Shown: positions 44,001-52,680 of the stretch, one piece after another
Layout: each line of letters begins with the position of its first letter
How positions within the stretch are numbered: position 1 is the stretch's first letter
Assembly (NCBI GenBank): GCA_021298355.1
Contig: JAJTEH010000003.1
Coordinates: forward strand, 124,001 to 188,000
DNA length: 64,000 nucleotides
DNA from: Flammeovirgaceae bacterium
GTDB taxonomy: Bacteria; Bacteroidota; Bacteroidia; Cytophagales; Cyclobacteriaceae
Reading direction: 5' to 3'
The notes under the pieces: generated by a model
Database searches by the model: none
What the model was told of the DNA's origin: nothing
Seen by the model: only the letters and a program-made list of their open reading frames with translations
Program-made: the position numbers and the translations under genes

Positions 44001-47000
44001 GTTGTTGGCTTATCGATTAATGGATCAGTTACAATTAGCCTCGGATCTTCGTTTGTTACCGGAGCGTTTACACACAACGTAGGTGGCGATTTTGTTAATT
44101 CTGGAACGTTTACTGCTTCATCAAATTCACAACTAAACTTTAATGGAACCAGTCAAAATATATCAGGTGCAGGAACTTTCAGTAACCTTAGATTTAGCGG
44201 CTCGGGCACTAAAACTTTACAAACGGCAACCATAATAAACGGATTTTTGTCTATAGAAACCGGTGTTGTGGCCAACTTAAACTCTATTACAACACATCAA
44301 AGCAATACATTAATTCTTGCTGGAGATTTACAAGCCAGCGCAGGTAGTTACGGTGGCACTGGGTCTGGTGCAACTTTTGTGAACTCAACCTTCTTTTCTG
44401 CTGGTACAGGTTTACTAAATGTTTTAGCTGTAGGTAATACATATTACACGCGCGCCAATGGCGATTGGAACTCTGCATCAACATGGTCTTTAGCTGGAAT
44501 AGGTGGAACTCCAGCTGCTAGTTTCCCAGGTGCATCAGATATTGTGGTAATTGGTGGAGGTTTTACAGTAACAGTAACTTCAAACGCTAATGCCAGTTCA
44601 ATTAGTTTCGATCCGGGCACTTCTGTAACCAATCAATTGAATATAAATGCCGGAGTACTATTAACTGTAACAGATGTAATTACTATACCTCAAACAGCAA
44701 CTTCGGGATCTAACATTTTAAATGTAGATGCAGGTACATTATCGGCCACTAATCTAGATTTTACAGCTACGCCAAGTGGCGCAGGCCACCAATTGCGTAT
44801 TGGTACAGGAACGGCTACATTCTCTGGAAACATTACTGGCATTGGTTTAAGTAGTACAATCAATTTTACAGGTTCAGGAATTTTGCAATTAGCAGGTTCG
44901 CTATTTTTTACAACCGAAGGAACACTTATAAATGCTACGGGTAGCCGCGTAGAATACAACGGTAACAGCAACCAAAGCGTAAGAGCCTTAACGTATCAGA
45001 ATCTGATAATGTCTGGTACGGGAACAAAAACATTAAGCGGAGCTGCAACAAGTACCATAAACGGAGATCTTACAATTAATAATGGGGCCACATTTGTAAT
45101 TCCAAATGTGGGTGTAACAGTTTCAGGTACTACTTTAGTAAATGGAACTCTTTCAATTACTTCAGCCACAGGAACCAAAACATTTATAGGTGCTATTACC
45201 GTTAATGGCACATGGTCTAATTCAGGAAATTCATCTATCGCTGTAAGAAATGGTATAACAAATACTGGAACATTTACAGCTGGTACTGGCACGTATACTT
45301 TCATTACTAATAATCAGGCCCTTACAGGAGATTTTAACTTTGCCCGGATAACTGTAACAGGTGTTACCCTTACTAATAACAACAACCTTACCATAACAAC
45401 ATCTCTTGCAGGTACAGGCAGATTAACACAAGCTTCTGGATCAGTTTTAACGTTAAGTTTAACAGCGGCAATTGGCATTACGAATTTAACCCTTAATACA
45501 AACCCGAATACTGTAATTTATAATGCAGCAGGTAACCAAACTGTTCGAGCTGTTAACTATCATCACTTAACACTTACCGGTTCAGGAACAAAAACTTTTA
45601 GTTTGGGTACAATAACTGTTGGAGGTAATTTAACAACCTCCGGAACAGTTGTAGTTGTTCCTGCAACTAATCTTTCAATCACTGGTAATCTGGATATTGG
45701 TAATGGAACAACATTTAATGGTGTTGCAACTTTAAACCTGGCCGGAAATTTTATAGATAATGGAGTTTTCAACCATAATAGCGGTACACTTGTGCTTAAT
45801 GGCAACAACCAAAACATTAATGGACTTAGCGCAACTACATTTCATAATCTTACAGCCGCTAATGCAGCAGGAAGTGTAACTAAATCTGTTGAGTCTTCTA
45901 AAAATCTTGTTAATGTTTTAACGGTTGGTGATAATGTAACATTTGATGCTGATGGTAGTGCAAATAACGCTGTATTCACACTTCGCTCAACAGGAACTGT
46001 GAATTCTCCTGATGCATCGATAGGGCCACTATTAAACGGTGCTACTGTAACCGGAAACGTTCGTGTAGAACGGAACATGGGTCAGGAGGTTAATGTTTGG
46101 AGATATATTTCTACACCGGTAAGTGGTGTTGGTTTAACTCAATTTACAGACGACATGCAAGCTATACGACAATCGATTAGATGGTATCGTGAGTCTTTAG
46201 TAAACCAGGCAACCCGCTGGACGCCATTGGCAACTAACGCTGAGCTACTTGTTCAGGGTAGAGGTTACCATGTATGGATGTACAATAATGTTCCAGTAAA
46301 TTGGGATCTAACAGGACCGGTTTACCAAGGTAGTTTCACTTGGAGTACAGCCAATGGCCGATTAACCAGTACAACTTCTACTTCTAATACAGACAAAGAC
46401 CGATGGAATTTATTAGGTAATCCATACCCTTCGCCTATCGTTTGGGATGGTAACCCTACCAGATGGACAATTGCCGATCCTAATTTAGTTGCTACAACAG
46501 TGTACGTAACAGACGAAAGTACCGGAGTAAATTTCGCATTCAATTTTGCAGATGGTAGTGGAGCTGATGGTAGCGGATCGGTATATCCTTTATTAACAGA
46601 TGGAGTAATAGCAAGAAATCAGGCTTTTTGGGTTTTTGTTAGCCCGGGCGCAAGCATCACTATTCATGAGCAAGCAAAAGTTGCAGGTAATCAAACTGGT
46701 TATAACTTCTTCCGCGAAAACAAACCAAGTGTTAATCAATTAACTATTGCATTTGGAAACGATGATATAAAAGATGAAGCGTATTTTAAATTAAACCAAG
46801 ACGCAACTCATAACATGGATATGCGCTTTGATATACCAAAGCTATTCAATGAGAATTTCAGCATTTATTTTATTGATACTTTTGGTCAGCAGATGGGTAT
46901 GCATACTGTGCCTTCTTTAGATGGAATATCTGTATTGCCCATCGGTTACAAAGTTGCAAAAGAGGGTGAGTATAGTTTTAACATTCGATTTAAGGGTAGT

Positions 47001-47387
47001 GTAGAAGAGTTGCAAAATTGGTACTTAATAGATAACTTAAATAAAACAGCAGTAGCCATTTCCGAAGTGATTGATCTTAAAGTAAATATTCCGGCAGGCA
47101 TTTTACAGTCCGAAAGCAGGTTTGCTTTAGTAAAAGAAACTTCTGCTAACTATTTGGATATTACTGTTGGCCCAAACCCATTTGAAGACGAATTGAATAT
47201 TAAGGCTAATGAACCTATACTAAGCGTTGAAATGTTTGACCTCAGCGGTAAAAGTGTATTCATGCACCAGCCGAATGAAGAATCAAAATCTATTAAATTA
47301 AATGCAACTGGTCTGCAATCAGGAATTTTAATTACTAAAGTAAAAACGACCACAGGTATTTATACCAAGAAGCTAGTTAAGAAATGA
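41007..47387 (+). CDS. Giant secreted repeat protein with T9SS C-terminal sorting domain
   Basis: 2126 residues. The signal peptide (WLLSLLVFASFFFLQNSAQG) is cut near residue 42. Three large modules of about 550 residues follow, each opened by a copy of YYxRxxGDWNxxSTWS (about 41140, 42780 and 44440) and filled with Thr/Ser/Gly-rich beta-helix-like repeats such as NxTFxGxGTKTL and GNLTVxxGxT. After residue 1670 comes a region with VRVERNMGQEVNVWRYISTPV typical of Bacteroidota surface proteins, and at about 2045-2126 the type A sorting domain (VGPNPFEDELNIKA ... SGKSVFM ... GIYTKKLVKK). It is probably an extracellular adhesin or matrix protein, and a possible target of the glycan made by this locus. 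Its stop overlaps the next start. Confidence 0.88.
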   Translation: MINRSKNSASYNFGSFFKNYRWLLSLLVFASFFFLQNSAQGQTTYFSRLNGDWNATSTWSTTGIGGPAASSIPTASDFVIIGGGNTVTVTANVSISTVSFDAGLNVTNTLQVNTGVLLTVSGAITIPQALNSGSNTLSVGAGSVAASSLTFTSSVGGAGHQVSISTGTLSISGNITGSGTSSTLSFSGAGSAVIGGTLFSSTQGTLVNATGSTIEFNGANQNIPALTYRNVTLSGSGTKTLATGTTTISGNLVVATGVTFAIPDITLVVSGTSIIDGSISFSSTVGTKTFSGMVTVNGSWITTVAESFTIQGGITNNGTFTAGGGIYTFNTNSQVLNGILNIPRVTVTGVSLTNSNFLTISTVLAGTGTLVQGASATLSLAGTVTISAINASSTNNTVSYTGGNQTLAAGTYFNLNITGTGTKTLREQITNILGNFTTSGTHTITAVTGLTVSGNFSTGVGTTFNAGSFTHSIGGNFTKNGTLNAGTSSFVLNGTNQNITGANTSFGNLVLSGSGTKTFGLQATITGYFSIGNGVIVNLGGITLHQANSLVLNGSLQSSTGTWGGTGSGATNINATFFATDGGRINILTGGNSYYSIASGDWDQPSTWSTGGFGGPMALTSPGAGDYVFVGDGFTVTVDANASATAIEFAPSNNLTNTLAINDGISLSVSDYVTIPQTSNGGTNQITIGNGQLTTNNLDFTATSSGAGHRITINNGTLQVNGNITGIGASSTLQVTGTGQITVSGAMFSASEGTLTMAAGSNFTYAGNVAQTLQNFTYQNVTFSGSGAKNSAATGTLTVNGNLTVSAGATVNISGLDLTVNGTSLIDGTINFTSTTGTKTFVGLLTVGGAWNATVAEAFTIRGGITNSGTFTANAGVYTFSTNAQALHGILSIPRITVTGITLTNNGTTTINTALAGTGTFAQGTGTTLNLGGTSAITTLQATAANNTVNFTGVSAQSINAINYHNLGFSGAGTKTLSELTRTISGNLSITSSASITAVVGLSINGSVTISLGSSFVTGAFTHNVGGDFVNSGTFTASSNSQLNFNGTSQNISGAGTFSNLRFSGSGTKTLQTATIINGFLSIETGVVANLNSITTHQSNTLILAGDLQASAGSYGGTGSGATFVNSTFFSAGTGLLNVLAVGNTYYTRANGDWNSASTWSLAGIGGTPAASFPGASDIVVIGGGFTVTVTSNANASSISFDPGTSVTNQLNINAGVLLTVTDVITIPQTATSGSNILNVDAGTLSATNLDFTATPSGAGHQLRIGTGTATFSGNITGIGLSSTINFTGSGILQLAGSLFFTTEGTLINATGSRVEYNGNSNQSVRALTYQNLIMSGTGTKTLSGAATSTINGDLTINNGATFVIPNVGVTVSGTTLVNGTLSITSATGTKTFIGAITVNGTWSNSGNSSIAVRNGITNTGTFTAGTGTYTFITNNQALTGDFNFARITVTGVTLTNNNNLTITTSLAGTGRLTQASGSVLTLSLTAAIGITNLTLNTNPNTVIYNAAGNQTVRAVNYHHLTLTGSGTKTFSLGTITVGGNLTTSGTVVVVPATNLSITGNLDIGNGTTFNGVATLNLAGNFIDNGVFNHNSGTLVLNGNNQNINGLSATTFHNLTAANAAGSVTKSVESSKNLVNVLTVGDNVTFDADGSANNAVFTLRSTGTVNSPDASIGPLLNGATVTGNVRVERNMGQEVNVWRYISTPVSGVGLTQFTDDMQAIRQSIRWYRESLVNQATRWTPLATNAELLVQGRGYHVWMYNNVPVNWDLTGPVYQGSFTWSTANGRLTSTTSTSNTDKDRWNLLGNPYPSPIVWDGNPTRWTIADPNLVATTVYVTDESTGVNFAFNFADGSGADGSGSVYPLLTDGVIARNQAFWVFVSPGASITIHEQAKVAGNQTGYNFFRENKPSVNQLTIAFGNDDIKDEAYFKLNQDATHNMDMRFDIPKLFNENFSIYFIDTFGQQMGMHTVPSLDGISVLPIGYKVAKEGEYSFNIRFKGSVEELQNWYLIDNLNKTAVAISEVIDLKVNIPAGILQSESRFALVKETSANYLDITVGPNPFEDELNIKANEPILSVEMFDLSGKSVFMHQPNEESKSIKLNATGLQSGILITKVKTTTGIYTKKLVKK

Positions 47388-47572
47388 AGCGCCTACTTTT
47401 GATATTCTCTCTCTTATTATTAACTGTACTGGTTAGTACGGCTCAACCTACACCTGGTGGGGGTGGCCCTCCCGGTGGGGGTGGTCCTCCAGTACCTATT
47501 ACAGGTCTCGAGATTTTAATTGGAGGCGGTGTACTAATAGGCGCACGTTACATAACAAAGAAAAAAAAGTAA
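47384..47572 (+). CDS. Short CTERM-like protein, candidate XrtF substrate
   Basis: 62 residues: a signal peptide (MKRLLLIFSLLLLTVLVSTAQ), a Pro/Gly linker (PTPGGGGPPGGGGPP), then PVPITGLEILIGGGVLIGARY and a KKKK end. A short motif, a hydrophobic helix and a basic tail are the tripartite layout of exosortase signals. The pattern closely resembles the short Bacteroidota PID-CTERM proteins (VPIDGG...), with PIT here instead of PID; the family name is from memory. It overlaps the giant gene by four bases (ATGA), and xrtF is in the same locus. The mature product would be a tiny Pro/Gly peptide. Confidence 0.8.
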   Translation: MKRLLLIFSLLLLTVLVSTAQPTPGGGGPPGGGGPPVPITGLEILIGGGVLIGARYITKKKK

Positions 47573-47575
47573 ACC

Positions 47576-49483
47576 TTGTTACTCGTTTATTTTAGAAGAT
47601 TAACGATTCTCCCTCGCTGGGTAATTATTCTTATTGATATCATTGTTTTATTCGCATCTGCCCTTATAGGGTATTTGCTGAGATTTAACTTTGCTCTCGA
47701 TCAGATAAGAATTCATAACCCGGCAATTGGAATAACATTACTTTGTAGTTTCGGAGCTCTTTCTATTATTCTTACTAAAAGTTATGCGGGCATTGTTCGC
47801 TATACAGGTATTGATGATGCCGCTCGACTTTTTTATACTTCATTATTAAGTTTGTGCTTCGCAGTTATCGTTAACCTTATCTATTATTATAACTCTGATG
47901 AAAATTTAATCCCATACTCTGTTATACTCATCCATTTTTTTGTATCCTTTTTATTACTTCTGTATTACAGGCTAGTAGTAAAAAGTATTTTTATGTACGT
48001 AAAAACAGATGTGCACAATAGAGTAAACACTGCAATATTTGGTGCAGGCCAAATAGGTATGTTAACAAAACATGCCTTAGAATCTGAAAGAAGAAACAGA
48101 TCTCGATTGGTAGCTTTTTTTGAAGATGACGATAACAAAATAGGTAAAACAGTTTCTGGAGTAAAGATTTTTAGTTGGGAGGATTTTTCAAGGAAAGTAA
48201 AGCAGGAGTCAATCTCAGAACTCATTATTGCTGTTCGGAATTTACCTACTGAAAGAAAAAATGAAATAGTAGAAGCTTGTATTGCACATCAGGTAAAAGT
48301 TAGAATAGTTCCATCTTTTGATAAATGGGTTAAGGGAGAGTTTAAAGCAGGGCAAATTAAGGATGTAAACATCGATGATTTGTTAGGTAGAGATTCCATT
48401 CAGTTGGGCGAAACACATTTAAATGAAACCATACGTGGAAAGGTAATTTTTGTAACAGGCGCAGCCGGGTCAATAGGAAGTGAATTAGTAAGGCAAGTAT
48501 TAGCTTACCAACCCCGACAATTGGTTTTAATAGATCAGGCAGAATCTCCGCTTTACGAACTAGAAAGAGAAATTGCAGAAGTGAAAACATCCTCAATGGT
48601 AAGTTTTCATTTATGCGATGTAACCAATCGCGATCGAATCACTAATTTATTTGCCGAGTATAAACCTGAAATAGTTTTTCATGCTGCGGCCTACAAACAC
48701 GTTCCGGTTATGGAAAGCAATCCAGCCGAGGCCGTAACGTGTAATGTGTTAGGAACAAAAAATCTTGCGGATTTAGCTGTTGCATTTAAGGTTCGGAAAT
48801 TTATAATGATTTCGACTGATAAAGCAGTGAATCCTACTAGTGTAATGGGTTGCTCTAAGCGTATAGCTGAGATGTATGTGCAAGCATTGAACAATCATTT
48901 AGTGGCAACAGGAACTGGCCGCACTTTGTTTGTTACTACCCGATTTGGAAATGTGTTGGGATCTAACGGTTCAGTAATTCCAATTTTTAAAAAACAGATA
49001 GAAGCGGGCGGCCCAATAACGGTAACACATCCGGATGTTATTCGGTATTTTATGACAATACCCGAAGCGTGCCGCCTTGTTTTAGAAGCAGGAGTTATGG
49101 GTAACGGTGGTGAAATTTTTATTTTCGATATGGGCAAACCTGTTCGAATTTTTGATTTAGCAAAAAAAATGGTGGTTTTATCCGGGTTAGAACCCAATAA
49201 GGATATTGACATTGTTTTTACCGGACTTCGCGAAGGAGAAAAGTTGTATGAAGAGTTGCTAAACGATAAAGAAAACACAATCCCTACGCATCATCAAAAA
49301 ATACTAAAAGCTAAAGTGCAAGAGCAATCGTACACGCAAATAAATAGTATGATTGAGTTGTTTAATGATTTGGTACACGATAAAAACGAGCTGAAGATGG
49401 TGGCTCTAATGAAAGAACTTGTGCCGGAATTTAAAAGTAACTATTCTAAGTTTGAAGTATTAGATAGATTAGAGAAACACTAA
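47576..49483 (+). CDS. pglF: Membrane-bound UDP-GlcNAc 4,6-dehydratase (PglF/CapD/WbpM type)
   Basis: 635 residues. Four N-terminal membrane helices (from WVIILIDIIVLFASALIGYLL) precede a first Rossmann domain (NTAIFGAGQIGM near residue 155) and the catalytic SDR domain: VTGAAGSIGSELVRQ near 293, HAAAYKHVPVMESNPAEA, and ISTDKAVNPTSVMGCSKRIAE. This long non-inverting type makes UDP-4-keto-6-deoxy-GlcNAc for bacillosamine or similar sugars. Start is TTG, three bases after the previous stop. It is the last plus-strand gene of the locus and meets tamL tail to tail with a 4-base overlap. Confidence 0.92.
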   Translation: MLLVYFRRLTILPRWVIILIDIIVLFASALIGYLLRFNFALDQIRIHNPAIGITLLCSFGALSIILTKSYAGIVRYTGIDDAARLFYTSLLSLCFAVIVNLIYYYNSDENLIPYSVILIHFFVSFLLLLYYRLVVKSIFMYVKTDVHNRVNTAIFGAGQIGMLTKHALESERRNRSRLVAFFEDDDNKIGKTVSGVKIFSWEDFSRKVKQESISELIIAVRNLPTERKNEIVEACIAHQVKVRIVPSFDKWVKGEFKAGQIKDVNIDDLLGRDSIQLGETHLNETIRGKVIFVTGAAGSIGSELVRQVLAYQPRQLVLIDQAESPLYELEREIAEVKTSSMVSFHLCDVTNRDRITNLFAEYKPEIVFHAAAYKHVPVMESNPAEAVTCNVLGTKNLADLAVAFKVRKFIMISTDKAVNPTSVMGCSKRIAEMYVQALNNHLVATGTGRTLFVTTRFGNVLGSNGSVIPIFKKQIEAGGPITVTHPDVIRYFMTIPEACRLVLEAGVMGNGGEIFIFDMGKPVRIFDLAKKMVVLSGLEPNKDIDIVFTGLREGEKLYEELLNDKENTIPTHHQKILKAKVQEQSYTQINSMIELFNDLVHDKNELKMVALMKELVPEFKSNYSKFEVLDRLEKH

Positions 49484-51930
49484 AACGGATAACCTATACC
49501 AATGTTAAACAGTACAGGTTCGCGATTGGTGGAAAATGGTCTAAAAAATTTAACATTATCCAAAACAAATTTATCGGAACCTTCGCGTGCAGGATCAATA
49601 ACTTTCATACCAATATCTAATCGTAGAATTAAAAAAGAAAAATCAAATCTAAATCCGAAGCCTGTTCCAACTGCAATTTGTTGGTAAAATTTCCGCACAT
49701 CAAATTGTGCGCTTCCCGGCTCTTCCACACCTTCATCTGCCTTTCTTTCTTCACGAGTCCAAACATTCCCGGCATCTACAAAAACTGCCCCGCTAAAAAA
49801 TCCAAAAATCTTTCTTCTTAATTCAATACTTCCTTCAATTAGTACCTCTCCTGGTTGTTCTATTCTGTAGCTGTACAGGCCGTCTTCGGATGGATTTGCG
49901 GCTAACGGTGGCCTAAATGATCCGGGGCCTAATCTTCGGGGTCTCCAGGCTCTTACACTATTACTTCCACCCGCAAAAAAGAATTTTTCGTAGGGTAAAC
50001 TTTTGTTATCGTTAAACGAGTAGGCTAAACCAAAATTAAGCCTTGAAGCTAGAACGGTTTGTTTACCTAGCACAGTAATTCTACGCATGTCTAATGTTAA
50101 TCGTAAAAATTTAAAATAAGCCAGATTGCGGTTTAAGAAAGGAATAGAGTCGATTAGGCTAAAAATATTTCCGCCACTTTCCAGAGAAGTGCGCAAGAAG
50201 TGTGAACTCTTCTCAGTGTTGCCGTAGTTATCAGGATTCCATGTGAAAGTAAATTGCATGCTACTAACAAACGATGGCCTGAACGAATTTGAAAGAGAAA
50301 AATTGCCGAGAGTTTCTTGGTTGTTTAGAAAGTCTTGAAAAGATGACTGATCAATTCTGGAATCAATAACGGAAAGGTTAGCAAGGGCGAAAGAATAAAA
50401 GTGACTTTGACCGCGTTGCCAGTTGTACGTTACAGAGGCGTTGGCGCTACTTCTTCTATATTCAGGTCTGTTAGTGTACCCATAGCCGAGCGTTATTCTT
50501 GTTTTAGGGTTATACTTATTAAATCTTGATTTAGTTTTTTCTCCTAATGGCACAATAAATCGTGGGAATGTAAGAGATGCGTTAACACTAGCTTCTGTAC
50601 TTTGGTAGATGTCCGATTCGCTTGCAGCAGAGGCAACTCCTTCAAAACCTATTCGCCCGTTGATGTCGAAGTTTTCTAGTCCGCGAAAAATATTTCTCTT
50701 TTTAAAGTTAAGGTTGTAGAAGGGGCCTGGTAAACCTTGGGTTACGTTTACACCAACTTCGTTAGACCATTCGTATCTTTCTAAAGGGCTTGTAAAAATG
50801 TTAGCAATAAATTTTCCTCCGGAGGTATCGTAATTTATGTTAACAAATTTAAAAGCATCGAGGCTTGCTAATTGCCTTTGTGTAAGCAAGGTGTTAGATC
50901 TGTTGTATAGCTCACCGTTGTTTAAGAATATTCTGTTGTTTAATATTTTTACCTTGTATTGGTCGAAATTGGATAGATAAATTCGTCCTTTATATTCTTC
51001 TCTGTCTGCTTCTCGTTTGCCTTGCGCGGTACCGGCATTTAGCCCAATTCTCACAGAATCGATTACAAATTGTTTGTGTGTGTTTCTGTCTGCCGGATCG
51101 CGGATGATAAGGTTTACCATTACCCTTTGCTTTCCTAATAGCGTAGTGTCTACTTCAAATTCTACATATTGTCTGCTGAAATCGAAATAGCCATAATCTT
51201 TCAGGAGTATATCTATTCTTTCTCTTTCTTTGGTAAAATCATCAGACAGATATTTTTTTCCTTTTTTAATAAATGCCATTTGGTTGTTTTCTTTGATCAA
51301 GTTCAAAATCACAGTGTCGCGAACTTGATACATAACCGAATCGATGATATATGGATTTCCTGGCTCGGCTATGTAATTGATGTAAACAAATTTACCAATG
51401 CTCGTTACTTTATGGTTTACTGTATTATTAAAATATCCCATGTTAAAGAGGTAGTCTTTCATTCTGTTTTCTGTAATCAGTACAAGGCTGCTGTCGTACA
51501 CAGAAACGGGTTCTCCCCATTGCATTAAGTAATTTCCGTTTTCGAGTCGGTTGGTAAAGAGATCGGTAATCTTTTGCTTTTTAAACTGAAGGTTTGCAAT
51601 TCTTCTGCTTCTATTACTTTCTTTTATCTTATCGTCTACCTTCTGTATTTTTTTGTCCATTCTTTTTGCAACATGTGCTGAGTCGAACCGGTTAAATCCC
51701 AGGTAATAAATGCCCACAAGTGGTGCAATGGGCAAACCAAGTAGTTTTCTGTTTGGTTGTTGGGCGAATAGATTATTGAGATCGTCTTTATTGATTGGTT
51801 TGGGGGCTTTTACACCTTCCTGATAAAGAAGTTTCTCTCCGTTTTTTAAATGGCTGACGCCCAAACAGCCGCTTAACCCCCAACTGAGTATGGTAATAAA
51901 AAGGATATATTTGGGAGTGTATTTAGTCAA
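49480..51930 (-). CDS. tamL: TamL-type lipidated TamA/BamA-family outer membrane protein
   Basis: 816-residue Omp85 protein. The C-terminal 16-strand surface-antigen barrel is seen from about residue 420 on (NEVGVNVTQGLPGPFYNLNF, the lid-loop-like FFAGGSNSVRAWRPRRLGPG, and VGTGFGFRFDFSFLILRLDIG at the end). POTRA-type repeats fill the middle. The N terminus is a lipoprotein signal (ILFITILSWGLSGC), which is the hallmark of TamL in Bacteroidota. A TTG at 51930 is the best start, giving a normal signal peptide and leaving six bases to the divergent methyltransferase gene; the longer frame would overlap that gene. No tamB homologue adjoins it. Confidence 0.88.
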   Translation of the reverse strand: MTKYTPKYILFITILSWGLSGCLGVSHLKNGEKLLYQEGVKAPKPINKDDLNNLFAQQPNRKLLGLPIAPLVGIYYLGFNRFDSAHVAKRMDKKIQKVDDKIKESNRSRRIANLQFKKQKITDLFTNRLENGNYLMQWGEPVSVYDSSLVLITENRMKDYLFNMGYFNNTVNHKVTSIGKFVYINYIAEPGNPYIIDSVMYQVRDTVILNLIKENNQMAFIKKGKKYLSDDFTKERERIDILLKDYGYFDFSRQYVEFEVDTTLLGKQRVMVNLIIRDPADRNTHKQFVIDSVRIGLNAGTAQGKREADREEYKGRIYLSNFDQYKVKILNNRIFLNNGELYNRSNTLLTQRQLASLDAFKFVNINYDTSGGKFIANIFTSPLERYEWSNEVGVNVTQGLPGPFYNLNFKKRNIFRGLENFDINGRIGFEGVASAASESDIYQSTEASVNASLTFPRFIVPLGEKTKSRFNKYNPKTRITLGYGYTNRPEYRRSSANASVTYNWQRGQSHFYSFALANLSVIDSRIDQSSFQDFLNNQETLGNFSLSNSFRPSFVSSMQFTFTWNPDNYGNTEKSSHFLRTSLESGGNIFSLIDSIPFLNRNLAYFKFLRLTLDMRRITVLGKQTVLASRLNFGLAYSFNDNKSLPYEKFFFAGGSNSVRAWRPRRLGPGSFRPPLAANPSEDGLYSYRIEQPGEVLIEGSIELRRKIFGFFSGAVFVDAGNVWTREERKADEGVEEPGSAQFDVRKFYQQIAVGTGFGFRFDFSFLILRLDIGMKVIDPAREGSDKFVLDNVKFFRPFSTNREPVLFNIGIGYPF

Positions 51931-51936
51931 AGCGCT

Positions 51937-52680
51937 ATGGTAACCAAAAGCCAGGTTAAGTTTATCAAATCTTTGCAAGAAAAAAAATATAGAAAACTTG
52001 AACAATGCTTTTTGGTTGAAGGAGAGAAAAGTGTTTTAGAACTTTTAAGCTCTGACTTTACCATACGTTTTGTTGTAGGAACAGTTGAGTTTTTTCGAAA
52101 ATATGCTTCTTTGTTGGTGCATGTAGAAAAGTTTGAGGCTAAGGAAGGGGAGTTATCGAGTTGGGGCGAGTTTAAAACCAACTATTCGGCTTTGGCAGTT
52201 GCCGAAATGAAACACTTCGAAATTAGTGATTTTACAGCAACTGGTTTGCATGTTGTGTTAGATGATATTCAAGACCCTGGTAATCTGGGTACAATAATTC
52301 GAACAGCAGACTGGTATGGGATAAATTCTATTGTGGCGTCAAAAGAAACAGTTGATTTTTATAATCCGAAGGTAATTGCAGCGAGTAAAGGTTCGTTTTG
52401 TAGAGTAAAGGTATTTTACACTGAATTGCATTCTTTTCTACAAGATTATTATTTGCATATACCTATTTACGGGGCTTCATTACAAGGCGAAAATGCGAAT
52501 CAGGTGAAATTTGAAAAGCCATCTTTGTTATTGATTGGTAACGAAGCACATGGTATTAATGACGCATTAATGCGTTTTGTATCCATGCCGGTTTTTATTC
52601 CGCGTTTTGGCCAGGCAGAAAGTTTAAATGCTGCTATTGCAACAGCAATTTTGTTAGATAGGATTATGCGGTTTGATTAA
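51937..52680 (+). CDS. SpoU/TrmH family RNA methyltransferase
   Basis: 247-residue SPOUT methyltransferase that 2'-O-methylates rRNA or tRNA. An N-terminal substrate-binding domain (FIKSLQEKKYRKLEQCFLVEG) precedes the knot domain with motif 1 LDDIQDPGNLGTIIRTADWYGI, motif 2 LLIGNEAHGI and motif 3 PRFGQAESLNAAIATAI. The exact modified nucleotide cannot be told. It is divergent from tamL with only six bases between start codons, so their promoters must lie in each other's coding sequence. Confidence 0.93.
   Translation: MVTKSQVKFIKSLQEKKYRKLEQCFLVEGEKSVLELLSSDFTIRFVVGTVEFFRKYASLLVHVEKFEAKEGELSSWGEFKTNYSALAVAEMKHFEISDFTATGLHVVLDDIQDPGNLGTIIRTADWYGINSIVASKETVDFYNPKVIAASKGSFCRVKVFYTELHSFLQDYYLHIPIYGASLQGENANQVKFEKPSLLLIGNEAHGINDALMRFVSMPVFIPRFGQAESLNAAIATAILLDRIMRFD

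Noticed and set aside
41138-47353. Many long minus-strand frames inside the giant gene
   Set aside because: They are composition shadows of a Thr/Ser/Gly/Val-rich repeat gene; none has a signal, domain or plausible start context.
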